Positions 42,603 to 55,342 of a DNA stretch of 64,000 bases are shown piece by piece. The notes under the pieces were generated by a model. The model searched no databases. It was not told the origin of the DNA and saw only the letters and a program-made list of their open reading frames with translations. Positions within the stretch are counted from its first letter, which is position 1. Each line of letters begins with the position of its first letter. Position numbers and translations under genes: made by a program. The stretch covers positions 2,232,001 to 2,296,000 of the forward strand of contig JAPNXP010000012.1 of the NCBI GenBank assembly GCA_028753945.1, given 5' to 3'. The stretch comes from Hexactinellida sp. DTS-2022. Taxonomy: Eukaryota > Porifera > Hexactinellida.

Positions 42603-43412
42603 TTCGGTCTCGGTCGCTTGGCGAGTTTCGTTCGTGTTAGACAATTAAAGGCCGCTTCGCGGCCTTACCCTCGTCAAATAAATCACTCCTAATTGATCAA
42701 TTGGAAATGATACGTACTTATTTCAGTTCAGTATTTGGGAGCCAAGGTATGTCAACTAATTAATTAATGCTATTTACTAACCCAGGATTTAACTTTTGCA
42801 CTATAAATTGTTTGATTTAATTCACTGCATTACTCCCATCAATATTATACAGAAGAAATAAGTCAGTAAATCGTTGACTAATTTGTTAGTAATATTATTG
42901 ACGTGAGCTAATAATACATCACAGATAGAATTAAACTGATATAAGCCAAACTGGATTAATTATCAAAGTATGCAATTTCGGAATTAGTGTAGGTAAAGAT
43001 TAATTCACCAAACCTCAATACGTGCAATGAGCAGTAGGAGGTTACATTTTGTTGATGCCTGGCGCAGATTAATTGTGAAAATTATAAAAATTTGTAGAGA
43101 CATGCAATACAATATTTTTTATATTGTGACAAAATTGTGTAACGAACGTTTCAAAATTATAAGGGCTGAATCCATGCATCGGTTAATGTATGTCTCATTT
43201 CATGTTCTGCCATCTAAAATTGTGGGCGAATCGGATAAAAACTGAAAGAGTTATTCCAAAATATGTGCATTTATGACGTCATAGTCCCGTTATTTCGTTT
43301 AGAAAACCAATGGATCGTTGTCAGCGTGTAAATTCTAGAGCTTCTTTCCTATTAATTCTGGACAAACATACAAACACACACACAACAATTGTGTTTTTAA
43401 TATAGAGATAGA
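42603..43412 (+). mobile_element. GAGCCCTTCGG element, second subfamily (copy C)
   Basis: Head TCGGTCTCGGTCGCTTGGCG and AAAGGCCGCTTCGCGGCC, then an interior shared with the 54.4-kb copy (CATCTAAAATTGTGGG, AACTGAAAGAGTTATTCCAAA, CCAATGGATCGTTGTC) and tail TTAATTCTGGACAAACATAC, an AC run, AACAATTGTGTTTTTAATAT. About 810 bp, non-coding. Confidence 0.65.
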
Positions 43413-44639
43413 TTTATCGTTCAGCTAACTCATTAAATATTATAATCTCTCTCTCTATTTTGCTAATTATTGTTATTACAGTCAGGTTCTTTTTTATCAA
43501 CATTCAAGGGACTAAAAATTGTGTTCATAATAAAGAGACTTCATACTAAGCGAACTCAACTTAATACAAATCCTATGTAAGTTGTTAAATTGGGACTATA
43601 GTTCATAATATAAAAAACCTTCATATTAATCAGACGAAATATTGTTCACAATAAGCAGGCCTGACTGTATATTTATCAATGCCTTTATAATGTTCCATTA
43701 TTTGTGCAATCAATTGCTAAAGCCCACCATAAACGATGCAACAAGGTAACATACACGGTGCAATGTTGCAAGCAATATGTTGCATGCAACACAATTTTCG
43801 TACGACAAGTTGCATGCAACATTTATTTTCGTGCAACATTGTTGCATGGAAATTACTCTATTACCAATGGTAAAAATATTATTTTAAATCAGTACTATAC
43901 GTATAATCCCAATGGATTTGTTATTTCCCAGTTCATTATTGTGCACGCGTTGTCGTTTCCGCATTCCAAATTATTATACTTCGCCGGGGGAAATTGCATT
44001 TGACCCGTCAACGCAAATTGAGATCTCATGGGTTAAGGATTGGATCAAAATCGAGACGCAAAATGCATTTCATCTATTGATGAAAGAAATTACTTCAGTT
44101 GACAACATCCAGTTATAGAAATTTCGTAAGGATGGATCGTCTGTCCAGTAATAAGGTATAGCAATTTTGGTATTCTTAGTTAGAACTGGATATTTATATA
44201 TACGTACATCCAAACCTCCTTTACCTTTATTCGGGCACTGTCGTCCGGAAGCTGCCCATAACTAGAATTTACCCGGATCTTAGAAATACAATGGTTAGTA
44301 CATATACAATCCCAAAGTATCTAATCCATATTTTATAGATTCATTCAAAAATTAAAAAACGTCGTTAACCGGACGTGGATAATTTACATGGGGATATTCC
44401 AATAATGCTTAAGTTTTTCAAAATTTCCAAATATACTAAAATTTTACTGATACTCAAACATAAAACTAGATCTTTCCGAATCTACTCAAGTTTTTCAAAA
44501 CAATTCCAATTCTACTCAAGTTTTTCAATATAATTCCAATTCTGCTCAAGTTTTTCAATAAATTCCAAATCTACTCAACTTTTCAAGAAATTCACAGATT
44601 TACTCAAGTTTAGAAAGGCTATATTTAGTATATCTTATA

Positions 44640-44700
44640 TATTAAATCACAATGTTTTCGTGTTTGTTTGTTTGTGTGTTTGTTCAGAATTGATTGAGGA
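44640..44700 (-). repeat. Tail of the GGACAAAC repeat, reverse copy
   Basis: Reverse complement shows TCAATTCTGAACAAACACAC then an ACAA run and a run into TGATTTAATATATAAG, the tail seen in the GAGCCCTTCGG family. Confidence 0.5.
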
Positions 44701-45049
44701 ACTGGTAAAAACTATAGACTTGAAATTTGGCAGGCGGGTAGGGAATACTGTATGTACAAACGTGCAAACAAGTTCAATATCTAAAAAATATTCACATCTT
44801 CCATCAAAAGAGGTGTCAAAACCTTTAGCCAATTAAATTATTGGGGTTGTTCCAGTATGGATTAGCGCTAGCATTCAATTAGTATAATTGAATGCTTTGG
44901 TGTCTGTCAAATGTTAAGAACGCATTATAGAATACTGGGACAGTAATCTAATTGGTTGTGAGGAAGTTCAGGCATCTAATCAGTTATTTGTGTTCTGTCT
45001 GTCTAGCCATACATTTCTAACATTCCATTGTATTATTTGATATAAAATT

Positions 45050-45462
45050 TAGGGCTGAAACGAATATTCGAAATGTAACGAACGAACCTTTTTCTAAACG
45101 AACGAATATTCGAATATTCGTTCGTTTAGATGACTAAGCATTAAATCAATTTCTAGAGACAAAATACATTGGAAAATAGGTTTTTGATAATATGAGAATG
45201 GTATAATAATAGTTACAAAGTATATTATACACAAGTTAACTAATAATCAGCTAGTTAAAGTGGGAATTTATATTTACGATATCTCTAAGCTATACAAAAG
45301 TATTGTTGTTGTCCAAAATTAGTTAACGAATAACCGTTTCAATCTAATATTCGTCCAAACGAATATTCGTTTCGTAACGAATATTCGTTTGCAAACGAAC
45401 GAATATTCGTTCAATCATTTCGAACGAATATTCGAATATTCGGTATATTCGTTTCAGCCCTA
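45050..45462. mobile_element. hAT MITE, TAGGGYTGAAACG family (copy 2)
   Basis: Left TAGGGCTGAAACGAATATTC and right GAATATTCGGTATATTCGTT followed by TCAGCCCTA; interior of repeated CGAATATTCG palindromes. Uninterrupted relative of the 38719-39729 element. Confidence 0.75.
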
Positions 45463-46241
45463 TTATTATTATTAAAATTATTATCAATCAATACAATAAC
45501 TTCACCACATCCCAAAGTTAGGGGTCCACTGCTACAGTTTCTTAGTGATATTTAATTTAATATTTGGAGTTGGTATATTATTATACACGGACAAGCTTTA
45601 ATATCTAGAAGATTATCTGTTCATCAAATTAGCATAAATATCCAAATTATGTACTCTGTCCTTATATAAACCTATAGCTAGGATCCACGGATATACATTG
45701 ACAGCTAAGGGGCCACTCATCAAGAACGACATTTAATTTGAAAAGGAACATGCTTGAAATACAAGCGAGGGCCGTAGGCCCGAGCACAAGTTGTAAGGAC
45801 GCGCGTAGAGCAGACGAGCAGCTTGTACTAATAAATATTTGTGGTTGGAGCATCATAGTAGTTTCAATAATCCAATAGAACTTGAGCATATTTAGAATAA
45901 TCGAATAAAACTTGTGTATATATTTGGAATAATCGAATAAAACTTGAGTATATTTGGAATAATGCAATAAAACTTGAGTATATTTGGAATAATCCAATAA
46001 AACTTGAGTATATTTGGAAAAATTTGAGTATATTACAAATTAGTTGAGTATTGTTGAGTATATTTGGAAATTTTCCAAAAAGTTGAGTATTTTTGGAATT
46101 TTCCCATTTACATGTGTAGTATTCTAGGAAAAGAAAAAAATTTAACAAAAATTTAACAGAAAATTTAACATACACGATGCAACAAAATTGCATTCAACAG
46201 TTGCATGCAACTTTGTTGCATCGTGTCTGGTGGGATTTAGC

Positions 46242-47640
46242 TTTCCTTGGTAACATTGGAATTCAAACCATTTACACGTAACTCATTCCAAAATCATTAG
46301 ATTATAAGTCTCATATTTGAAATCAATCTGAAACCTGATATTTGACCACACATCTATTTTTACATTTCTATTGAATGCTAGCCACTTTGTGATGAATTGT
46401 ATCAATTACACCACAATGAAATGCCATATAGAGAATATTGTTTCAATTGTATCCAAGCCACTTTATGACAAACAAGCTGCTCGTCCGCGCTACGCGCGTC
46501 TTTACATCTTGATTCCTTTATTAGATCAGACAACTTTGTGGCTTTATAAATAATTAATATTAGGTAGCCAATATGTAATAAATAGAAATAAAATATCGCC
46601 TCTCGTCAAAATTTTCTCGAAAAGGTGAATGATAAACGATTAATTTATTTTATGTGGTCTAATCTAACCATTGATTATGTGGTTGATGCAGAATGCATGG
46701 CAAAGATATTTATATATTGTATAGGGAATTTCGGTACGCTTGAATCCCTGTACAATTTGAATGGTTAAAATCCCTGGACGGTTGGCAGTTACGTAGCTCT
46801 AAATTTTTATTTTGGAAAGGGAATAATCGTTCAATTGCTAAAGCCCCCCCCCCCCTGAAAAGTTAAGTTTGGCCTTCATCTCCTAACACACTAGTTCCCA
46901 AGGTGGAAATATTGTTTTGTGTTAAATGATTTAGACAATTTGGTTCAGATTATCTGCGTCTCATTTTATAGATGCCTACAGTAAATGTATTACTCCACTA
47001 ATCTGAACGAATTCACTAATCGGAACAGATTTTTTTAACCGAAGCACCTCTGTTCGGATTAGCGAGGATGTATTGATGCTATTGTGCGATATTCTAAACA
47101 AATTCAATAAAATCATTCTCGTCTGCTCTATTACACCCCCCTCTACCAAATCCTAGATACGCCCTGTTCACATACTATGACCATGACTGGCATCAATGAA
47201 TTGTGGTTAGTGATCATGATTCGGATAATCTAACAAATTGTAATTGTAATGATTCAAATAACAATATTCGCCGTTGTTATGCATGGGTGGTCTCTTTTAA
47301 ATTAATAGGCCTCTAAGTATATAAAAGATAAGTCTAAACATAAGTAACTAGTATACTATTTGTTACTAGTATTTGTATTTATCATTCAAATTTGCATCGG
47401 ATTTCCTCGTTTCTTTGTTAATTTTTAATTAATAAATGGCTCTACTCCTGGATTCAGAAAGTGAGTTATTCTTATTGATACTACATTACGCGTATCATGC
47501 TTCAAAACTTAGCATGGTTATTTAATTTAATTAACTGCATTGCAACCTATTGTATGATTTTAATCAGAGATTGTTGTTATAAAATAACAAATTCTAAAGT
47601 TGGTGAAATCCTGGAATTTAAAATAAGATATTCACATTAA
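46242..47640. other. No gene supported; scraps of known repeats
   Basis: Contains the right end of a TACAGGGATT-family MITE (46730-46795), a pogo-like terminal pair (46978-47075, CTGTTCGGATTAGCGAGG), and an inverted match of ACAAGCTGCTCGTC (46468) to 45800-45832. Otherwise AT-rich and featureless. Confidence 0.4.
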
Positions 47641-47802
47641 TATAACGAGCCCTAGCGCCCTTCGGTCTTGGTCGCTTCGCGACATGCCAATTTTCAGCTT
47701 TCTAGGACTCGTAGTCTTTCCTATTAATTCTGGACAAACAAACAAACAAACAAACAAACAAACAATTACACACAACAATTCCGCTTTTAATATATAGATT
47801 TC
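47641..47802 (+). repeat. GAGCCCTTCGG element, minimal head-tail copy
   Basis: Head ACGAGCCCTAGCGCCCTTCG, then almost at once the tail TTAATTCTGGACAAACAAAC with an (ACAA)n run, AACAATTCCGCTTTTAATAT. Shows that head and tail define the element and the interior is dispensable. Confidence 0.65.
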
Positions 47803-47905
47803 TTCCAATAGTGCGTATACGTATCTATATATAAGTTTGTGTATATTTGTGATTTTAGTGCGTTTTATTTTTTCTATGAACAAAATATAAATATTAAGAT
47901 ATCAT

Positions 47906-48362
47906 ATATGTAGACAGTCTATTTCTAGACCAGGTTTTCTTGCATATACATTAGTATTACCCATAAAAGCAGGGCAAGTGGTCTACATAATTTATAGACG
48001 GTCTACAAATTTTTGGCTTATTTGTATGGGCTTTTATAGACCGTCTAGAAATAGACCGTCTACATATAAGGATGCTCATAAATATTACCCTGAAATCTTA
48101 CAAAAATTGTCCGAAATTTTGATAATATATATGACATGATATCATTCATTGCCCAGATGTGAAAGTAGAAAGTCATTTGAATTTCAATTGAAAGTGAAAT
48201 GTGGATGTTTCTATTTATATCCTTTATCATCCGCGGGACTTTTTAATATGAAATAACTTCTATGTAGACCGTCTAGAAATAGACCAGGTTTTCTTACACA
48301 TAATTTAGTATTACCCATAGACGGCAGGTGGTCTACAGAATTTATAGACGGTCTACCAAATA
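47906..48362. repeat. GTCTA-palindrome foldback repeats (copies 3 and 4)
   Basis: Copy 3 (47906-48078) has GACAGTCTATTTCTAGACC at the left and GGTCTAT-type complements at the right, ending AAGGATGCTC; copy 4 (48262-48362) repeats TAGACCGTCTAGAAATAGAC and CAGGTGGTCTACAG. Same blocks as at 3.7 and 39.8 kb. Confidence 0.6.
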
Positions 48363-49530
48363 ATATATTTGTACTTTTGACTAAGTTAAGATTTTAGAAC
48401 GACTAACTCGTCATAATTCGGACCCAATACAAATTCCATAGACGTGTGAATAGAATTTTGGTGAGATTTGAGAATACAAACAATGAAAATACAATTAAGT
48501 TCATATTGAATCTAGTCACATGATGATTATACGTATATAATTCATCACCTTGTATTCTAATAATAGCAGTACGTTTAGTTTAATGTAGAACTTGGTAAAT
48601 TGCTTGACGACTGTCAATGTAGGAATTTAATGTTTTAGAACGACTAATGTTTCTTGTTTGCTCGTCTTAATTGAATACCATTTGGCGTAATTCGGAACTA
48701 ATACGAATTCCATAGACGTGTGAATTGAAAGTTGGTTGAGGTTGAGAATAAAACCATAAAAATACAATTAACAAGTTAATTGCATTTTAAAAAATGCGTC
48801 TGTATGTGCGTGTCCTAAATTAATATTACTATACAAAATTACTAGACATTTACTAAGACTTTGCTATGATTCAGAATGTCTGAAGTATATTATTTTAATT
48901 GATTATCCCACACAAACAAACAACTAATTTCAATAAAACAACTAATTTCAATAAAGTGACAAATTCAAAACGATAATCATCTTGCCTTAATTTTATTTTA
49001 ACAACTTCCTATTTCTTCACGAAAATCAAATGAGCCAGTCCGAAATTATAGAATTGTAGTAGATAATTCCTATTACAATAGGTTCTATTACTATTACTAT
49101 TACTATTACATCGTATTTGAAACACTATAACTTATTACTATTACTATTACTTCTAAAATGTAATCGTTACTAATACAATTACTATTACATATTCATATAA
49201 CCCCAGGCCTGGCCTAAAGGGGGTAATTTTACACGCTAACAACGATCTCTTGTTTTCCTCGACAAAATGGTCATAAAATCACATATTTGGGCATACCTCT
49301 TCCCATTTTTATCCGTTACTTGTGTTGTGTACTTCCTGACACAAGACAAGCATACATAGGTCGGGAAAGCGACCTTTGTCATGGTGTGATCCGCCGCAAT
49401 CCGACCGAGACCGAACTGCACGTAGCTACTATATACTATGTACTATATAGTATATGTTTGTATATTTGTACTATATATGAATAGTTCAGTCGTCACAGCT
49501 GTAATTTTCTATTTTCTTTCTTTCGTTTAG
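48363..49530. other. Spacer with ATTACT arrays; no gene
   Basis: A block near 48400-48480 is echoed at 48640-48750 (ACGACTAA, TTCGGAACTAATAC/TTCGGACCCAATAC, GAATTCCATAGACGTGTGAAT), a diverged direct duplication about 240 bp apart. Bases 49080-49190 are imperfect ATTACT repeats. A scrap of the GAGCCCTTCGG head in reverse lies at 49375-49415. Confidence 0.45.
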
Positions 49531-50154
49531 TCATTTCCAGATGTCGAGATAACGATGCCCTCTCATTGGGTTGCGCACAACAATGAGGAATGGCTTATAC
49601 TGGACGAGGTGGTGCCGGGTTCTGAGGAGTGGGAGCAAGCTACTTTTCCCTTCAGATCCTCGCGTTACAATGCTCTCAAAGTTGTGCGAATTCAGAATAA
49701 ATACTTGGGGTTGAAGTATCAACAGTGTCTTGCTCGATTCCATGCATTGGAGAAGCCTGCTAACGAGAAAACAGTATATCATGGAACGACCAACGTTGTT
49801 CCTGAGCAGATCTACAGTTGTTTGGAGGGGCTTGATTTCCGATATTCACGAGATGGGCTGTGGGGCAGAGGAAATTACTTCGCTGAGAATATCACACTGT
49901 CCAACGAGTACAGTTATCTGGTTCTACGAAGTAACTTCCGACAGATTCTAGTTTTTCAAATCATTGCCGGTAACGTAGTAACTATGGAACCTGATAAAAC
50001 TCTTCTAATGCCTCCACTTGTACCCGAACATCATGCGCGTTTTATATTAGAGAGGTACGACACGGTGTATGGTTGGCATCCGTCTGGTGGTGGACTGTAT
50101 GTAATGTACACCAACGAGCGTGTCAACCCAACTTACCTGATCACTTACGCTTAG
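49531..50154 (+). CDS. PARP14/15-like mono-ADP-ribosyltransferase catalytic exon
   Basis: After TTTCTTTCGTTTAG (acceptor ending 49530) the frame is open for 207 codons to TAG 50152-50154. It is a full PARP catalytic domain: MPSHW start as in PARP14, KVVRIQNKYLGLKYQ, then NEKTVYHGTTNVV with the NAD-binding His, GLDFRYSRDGLWGRGNYFAE with the Tyr, LVPEHH and YDTVYG, and GGGLYVMYTNERVNPTYLIT at the end. The third triad position (Glu in PARP1) aligns with Leu, giving H-Y-L, the pattern of mono-ADP-ribosyltransferases PARP14/15. The frame is clean. No macrodomain or other upstream exon is visible within several kb, so either long introns separate them or only this exon survives. A GTAAGC donor follows the stop directly and an AG acceptor lies near 50219, suggesting an intron in the 3' UTR. 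Function: transfers single ADP-ribose to proteins. Confidence 0.75.
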   Translation, partial: SFPDVEITMPSHWVAHNNEEWLILDEVVPGSEEWEQATFPFRSSRYNALKVVRIQNKYLGLKYQQCLARFHALEKPANEKTVYHGTTNVVPEQIYSCLEGLDFRYSRDGLWGRGNYFAENITLSNEYSYLVLRSNFRQILVFQIIAGNVVTMEPDKTLLMPPLVPEHHARFILERYDTVYGWHPSGGGLYVMYTNERVNPTYLITYA

Positions 50155-50499
50155 GTAAGCCATGCTATTTTATTTGCGCTATCATACGTTTACTTGGATT
50201 TATCTCGATTCTGTTTCTAGTTTACGTGCAGGCCTTCCTTTTGACAGTTCTGGCTGGATGTGGGTGACTGGAGCAGGAGTCGTTAAGGACTCCTCCTTAG
50301 GGGCGAATGTTTAGATTCGCTTCTCAACGGTTCCCACATTCACCTCTGTCCTGCTGGATTCTCAATCGAATATCAGGTATGTTACTAATTTGTGTTCACA
50401 TCAATCAGCTTATTTATTTGTCTTTGTCCTATTTCTAGATCCATTCTAGTTTCCCAGACTCCCAGTTTTATACTGCTCTACCATTTGTCCAAGCTGAAC
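50155..50499 (+). other. PARP 3' flank
   Basis: Moderately GC-rich, with donor-like GTAAGCC at 50155, acceptor-like TTTCTAG at 50213-50219, and TTCCTATTTCTAG at 50440. Contains CACATTCACCTCTGTCCTGC-like text but no open frame. It ends where transposase copy 2 begins. Confidence 0.35.
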
Positions 50500-52745
50500 A
50501 GTGCCACTGTTTCAGGTTCTCTCTGGTGACAAATAGCGCAAGCGGTTGTCGACTCATTTGAACTACTATCGTTTGAGGCTGAAGTCGTGTCGTGCTTCCT
50601 CTTAACACCTGTGACCACTCTTATAGCCAGGCTACCTCGTCCCCGTCCCCGTCCCCGACCTCGTCCTCTTCCCCGACCTCGGGATTGTCTAAGACTCTTT
50701 CCTTGGATACTTTCCGAACCAAAGCTCCCTTTTTTATAACTGCCACCGCCTTCTGATTTCAAAAGGGCCTTCTCCCTGTGTAGCTTTACTAGTTTCATTC
50801 TTCTCCTTCTTCTTTGAAAATTAGATTTAGTTTTTGAATCGCGGGAGTATTGCAATTTGTGAACTCGGTTGATTATAGCCTGGTAACCCTGTCGAGATGG
50901 AAACAATCCAAGATCGCACATAATCCCGAAGAATGACAGTTCTTCCTCATTGAAATTAAGAACAGCGATGGCAGTGCTAATTCTGATGGACTGAGGAGAC
51001 ACGTACTTATTCTTGGGACACAGACACCATATCATATTGTGCAGGGACTCATTCGAATTCTGAGTTAGACCGAGTGTAAGATGGCTACAGAAGTCCGACG
51101 TGGCAAATGAGTTGAATACTTCTCGTACCTTCTGGATGTCGAGTGGTGTGAAGGTAGTTAAGGCAGCTGGTGTCGCAGAGCCGGAAGGTTTATTCCAACG
51201 ACACCAAGTGTCCTCTCCGGTAGGACAGCTGGAATGATTTCCTGCTGCGTGTTCGAGAAGAACATATAGAGCACTTGACAGCAGATCAGGTGTTGTCCCC
51301 CGGTTTTGCAGAATTACAGTGGAATAGTTTGCTGCAATGTAGTCCGCTTTCCACTCGGGTAATTTGTGCTGTATATATGTCGTCGACTTTGTTGATTTTT
51401 TTATTTTTTTCAAAGTTTTCTTTAGACGTTTAGCCACGTGCGTCAAGCATTCTTCTTTTCTGACTTTAACTAGAGGGTAAGGGTTGAGTGCGGTCACGTG
51501 CTGGAAGGACTTTGAGTCTCCATCTCCAACAAACACTGAATAGGGCAAGCGGTTCTTTTCCAAGCTGCGACTCCAGATCCTCTCGGCAGCTTCCGGCTCC
51601 ATTGCTTGAGAAGAACCACTGAAGTTCTTGTTACAGTTGGGCTTATGGAGCTCTAACCATTTATCATATTCCGCTGATTTGTTTTTCTGCCTTTCTTCAG
51701 TCCAAATGGGCACTTTTCACAAAGGCGACTAAGAATCTCGTAGTCGAGTACTTTTTTTGTTGTTGTAGATATGGCCGAACCGAAACCCATGTTGGAATAA
51801 AATCCCCTGGTTTTCCAAGAGCTGTCGAAGCTTACTGTAACATTGACAGCATTAGGCTCGGGAGAACATTCTGGAACAAGCTTGTGGAGATGTTCGGCAG
51901 CCGCCAGCATGGACACTTTCACTGCACTCGTGGTGACAGTCTCAAGACGGGTGAGGTAGCAAGATGGCATGGTTTGCAGTGGTGGTGGCATTTCGAATGC
52001 TATAGCTAGCTTGTGAAGATCAAGCCATGAGATACCGGTAGAATGAGTAGCCAATATTGACTTCATTGTAACCTCGTTCATATCTTGACGAGGGTGCTTG
52101 ACATTTACACATGTTTGGTGGATAGGTTTGTCAAGGGGGCGTGAAGATGGGAAATTTGCAACCTGTAAATGGCATCGTTGGCATTTTACTCGAAAGAATG
52201 TTTGCCACCCATGATTCCATTCTTCCTCGAAGAGACTTAGTCTATCGTTACATTCGTTGCAACGCAGGGTAGCGAGAACATCTGCAAGAATGCCAACATC
52301 TAGAATCCGGTGACCAGACGGTTTAGAAGCAATAATATTGGAAACGCCCTGAGAAGTGATGAACTTCACTGATTTTGGAGTTGTATCTATGGGTACTTTA
52401 AATCTAGAGCTATAACCAATACGCGGAAATTTATGGCACTGCGTTTTTTTCTTTATGGAAACGTATATTCGCTTGTGAGGACGACTCACACTACGCAAAC
52501 AGTCACTACCAGGAGAAGCAATGTCTAAATTGAATAAGGTTCCTGAGATCCCAGGTGTTGATGGGATAATCGATGAGTCGCTTGTATGGAGGGAAAATTC
52601 TTGGTCAGAAATATCCTGAATGTCAGATAGAATATTGTCGCGGGTTGACTCGCTCGAGTCGCTTGACATTTTGTATCTAATAAGTGGAAACCGGTTATAA
52701 GAACATCGTCGGGAGTAGAAGAAAATGTTCTTATAATCGGTTAAA
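50500..52745 (-). pseudogene. Mutator/Kolobok-like DDE transposase, copy 2 (3'-truncated)
   Basis: Minus-strand copy of the element at 32.5-34.9 kb. Start at MSSDSSESTRDN (52670). Frames 52670-51653 and 51713-50478 carry the same zinc region, FDSSW, GDGDSK and NESLHN boxes, the RGRGRG tract, and the identical one-base deletion between CEKCP and IWTEERQKN. The only amino-acid change I see against copy 1 before the break is HQTEPE to HQREPE. At 50504 the match ends just after ETVAL, so the PHD finger and 3' terminus are missing. The upstream hairpin (ATAAGAACAT...ATGTTCTTAT) is kept, and TTTTAACCGATTATAAG marks the 5' edge. Recent duplication, not autonomous. Confidence 0.75.
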
Positions 52746-52789
52746 ATAACATAGTGGAATATAGAACTTTCTTTGATATTCACTTTCGC

Positions 52790-53102
52790 TTGTACAAATG
52801 ACCGACCTGCCTCGCGTGGATCTACACGTCCCGGATGACGAATGCTGCATGCACACAAAAACTACTCATCCAGACCGATTACACTGCATCATAGCTCTAC
52901 AGTAAAGTGTTCGAGTTTGACAAAGCTCTCTCGTACATCGACATGTACCTTACAGCTCACCACAGCGACGCGAGTGCCTAGCCTTCTACTTGAGAGAATT
53001 CATTCTTGAGAATATGGGCAGAATCAACGACGCTATATCAGCCATCTGCAACTTTCTTAGCCTCAAGCATAAGCTGAGAGCTGTCTCTCCATCGACCGCT
53101 TA
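52790..53102 (+). pseudogene. TPR-like host gene fragment
   Basis: From MTDLPRVDLHVPDDECCMHT (52796) and, after stops and shifts, KVFEFDKALSYIDMYLTAHH then EFILENMGRINDAISAICNF, ending TAA at 53102. The spacing (paired helices, ALSYID, GRINDAISA) is that of tetratricopeptide repeats. I cannot assign the parent gene: a CDC27 or RanBP2-type TPR protein are candidates. GC content is above background. It adjoins the 5' end of transposase copy 2. Confidence 0.45.
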
Positions 53103-53110
53103 ATATAAAC

Positions 53111-53536
53111 GTGACACCTGTTCAATCTTCAACGAATATTCCCATGAAACAAATCACGATTTCCTCACTGCAGAATTCACCTATCACTTCAACTCCCACC
53201 TCAATTAAACTGAATAAGCCCAAGTCAAAAGCGAAACAACGAAGTGAAAAAAATTCAAAAAATCCTTTTTCATCTCCAAATTTACCTAAAATAGGATTTA
53301 AAGACGAACAAACCATATCTCTTCCGAATAATATTACTAATTCAGCTGAACCCATTTTCCCCTGTGATCATTGTACAAAGTCGTATCTCTCTTTGCGAGC
53401 ACTCAAAATACATTTATGGCACATAAGAAAACAGGGCAATTTCATGATCCAACTAAAATGTCCCAAAGAAAACTACGTACTGTGTTTAAGAAGAATTCTC
53501 CATGCAAGCTATGCGATTTTGATTGATTTTGATTGA
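53111..53536 (+). CDS. Basic Ser/Thr-rich frame with one C2H2 zinc finger
   Basis: About 140 codons. The first 90 residues are Ser/Thr/Lys-rich low complexity; then FPCDHCTKSYLSLRALKIHL-WHI supplies C-x2-C-x12-H-x2-H, a slightly short C2H2 zinc finger. A further CKLCDF lies in another frame at about 53500, so a frameshift is likely. Could be an exon of a zinc-finger gene or transposon-encoded. Confidence modest. Confidence 0.4.
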   Translation: MTPVQSSTNIPMKQITISSLQNSPITSTPTSIKLNKPKSKAKQRSEKNSKNPFSSPNLPKIGFKDEQTISLPNNITNSAEPIFPCDHCTKSYLSLRALKIHLWHIRKQGNFMIQLKCPKENYVLCLRRILHASYAILIDFD

Positions 53537-53623
53537 TTTTGATTTTGACCAACGGCATATACTAATTAGCGATAACTTTACACTTATTTATCCATTAGTA
53601 TTCCGTGTTATCGATCCATTTAT

Positions 53624-53821
53624 TTAAAACTTTCTTTTCAAAATATTTAACGTTTTTCGTGTTGCATTCGTTTCTCCATGTTTATAAGTGTGGATTTTAT
53701 AAAAACGTTTAGTGTGAAAAGTTAAGCCGCAAATATTACAAAGGAATAACCATATTCTTAGATTGGCGCAATAAATGGGCTTCGTATAGATAGGTATGTG
53801 TACGTATATGTATTTGAACAA
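53624..53821 (-). CDS. Short frame with C2H2 zinc finger, opposite strand
   Basis: Contains LFLCNICGLTFHTKRFYKIH then TYKH, a regular C-x2-C-x12-H-x3-H finger, followed by a basic tail. It faces the + strand finger 200 bp away. Possibly a remnant exon. Confidence 0.35.
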   Translation of the reverse strand: MFKYIYVHIPIYTKPIYCANLRIWLFLCNICGLTFHTKRFYKIHTYKHGETNATRKTLNILKRKF

Positions 53822-54435
53822 TATATGGCGGCATATGGCGGTCCAGTTAAGCTAATATATTGGGACACATGTATTCCAATATCTCATAATGTCCGATTAT
53901 CGAACAAATTTGAACTCTCGTTGCCTATCACGAGGAGCAAGTGGATGCGGTGCCTTAGTAGGCATCACTTGTCATAATGAAGTTTGTGTTGGCTCTAGTG
54001 CAGCATGCATGCATGGTGGTGTGCTAATACTTCTGAATAGCCCGTGAGTTGGGAACAAACCAACCACATAAGAACCCTATGAGTTTAGGCTGGTCGTTTC
54101 TGCCAATTTGCCAAATTTAATTCAGGGGGGTAGGATTCGTGTTAGGCCCAGGGTGAGAAAGTTAGAAAATCATTTTAACACAACTGTGATGGAGATTGCC
54201 ATATGAAGTTACATAGAATGATGCCAGGGACGCTCCGGCCTCCGCCCACTGACCCCGTTTGTAACAGGTATAATAGTCAAGAAAAATCATAATTTTATTT
54301 GCGTTTAAGTGTAATTAAATCCAGACAAAATGTGTTCAAAAACAGAAACGCTTTACGGTCTCTGTTTGCGAGTATTCTGTCGCGAAGCGACGAGGGGGCT
54401 AGTTTATTTATTAAACACATAAACTAATCGGCTTA
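53822..54435. other. No feature recognised
   Basis: AT-rich spacer with a short CGCGAAGCGACGAGGG scrap of the GAGCCCTTCGG repeat near 54380. Confidence 0.4.
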
Positions 54436-54439
54436 TTAC

Positions 54440-55342
<903 letters not shown>

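Larger units (their letters stand above)
43716..46241. mobile_element. 2.5-kb TIR element with inverted sub-terminal arrays
   Basis: Left AACGATGCAACAA preceded by GCTAAAGCCCACC, right TTGTTGCATCGTGTCTGGTGGG followed by ATTTAGC, give about 29-bp imperfect inverted ends with several GTTGCATGCAAC palindromes just inside both. Farther in, 44400-44610 has a 30-bp tandem array (CTCAAGTTTTTCAA with ATTCCAAATCTA) and 45860-46090 has the complementary array (AACTTGAGTATATTTGGAAT). Such mirrored arrays suggest transposase-binding sub-terminal repeats. No transposase frame; other repeats lie inside. Boundaries are plausible, not proven. Confidence 0.5.

Noticed and set aside
52671-52858. N-terminal extension of transposase copy 2 (start at 52858)
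   Set aside because: It is antisense to the TPR-like fragment and absent from copy 1. The start at MSSDSS (52670) is shared by both copies.
53122-53355. Minus-strand 77-codon frame
   Set aside because: Shadow of the Ser/Thr-rich + frame; no motif.
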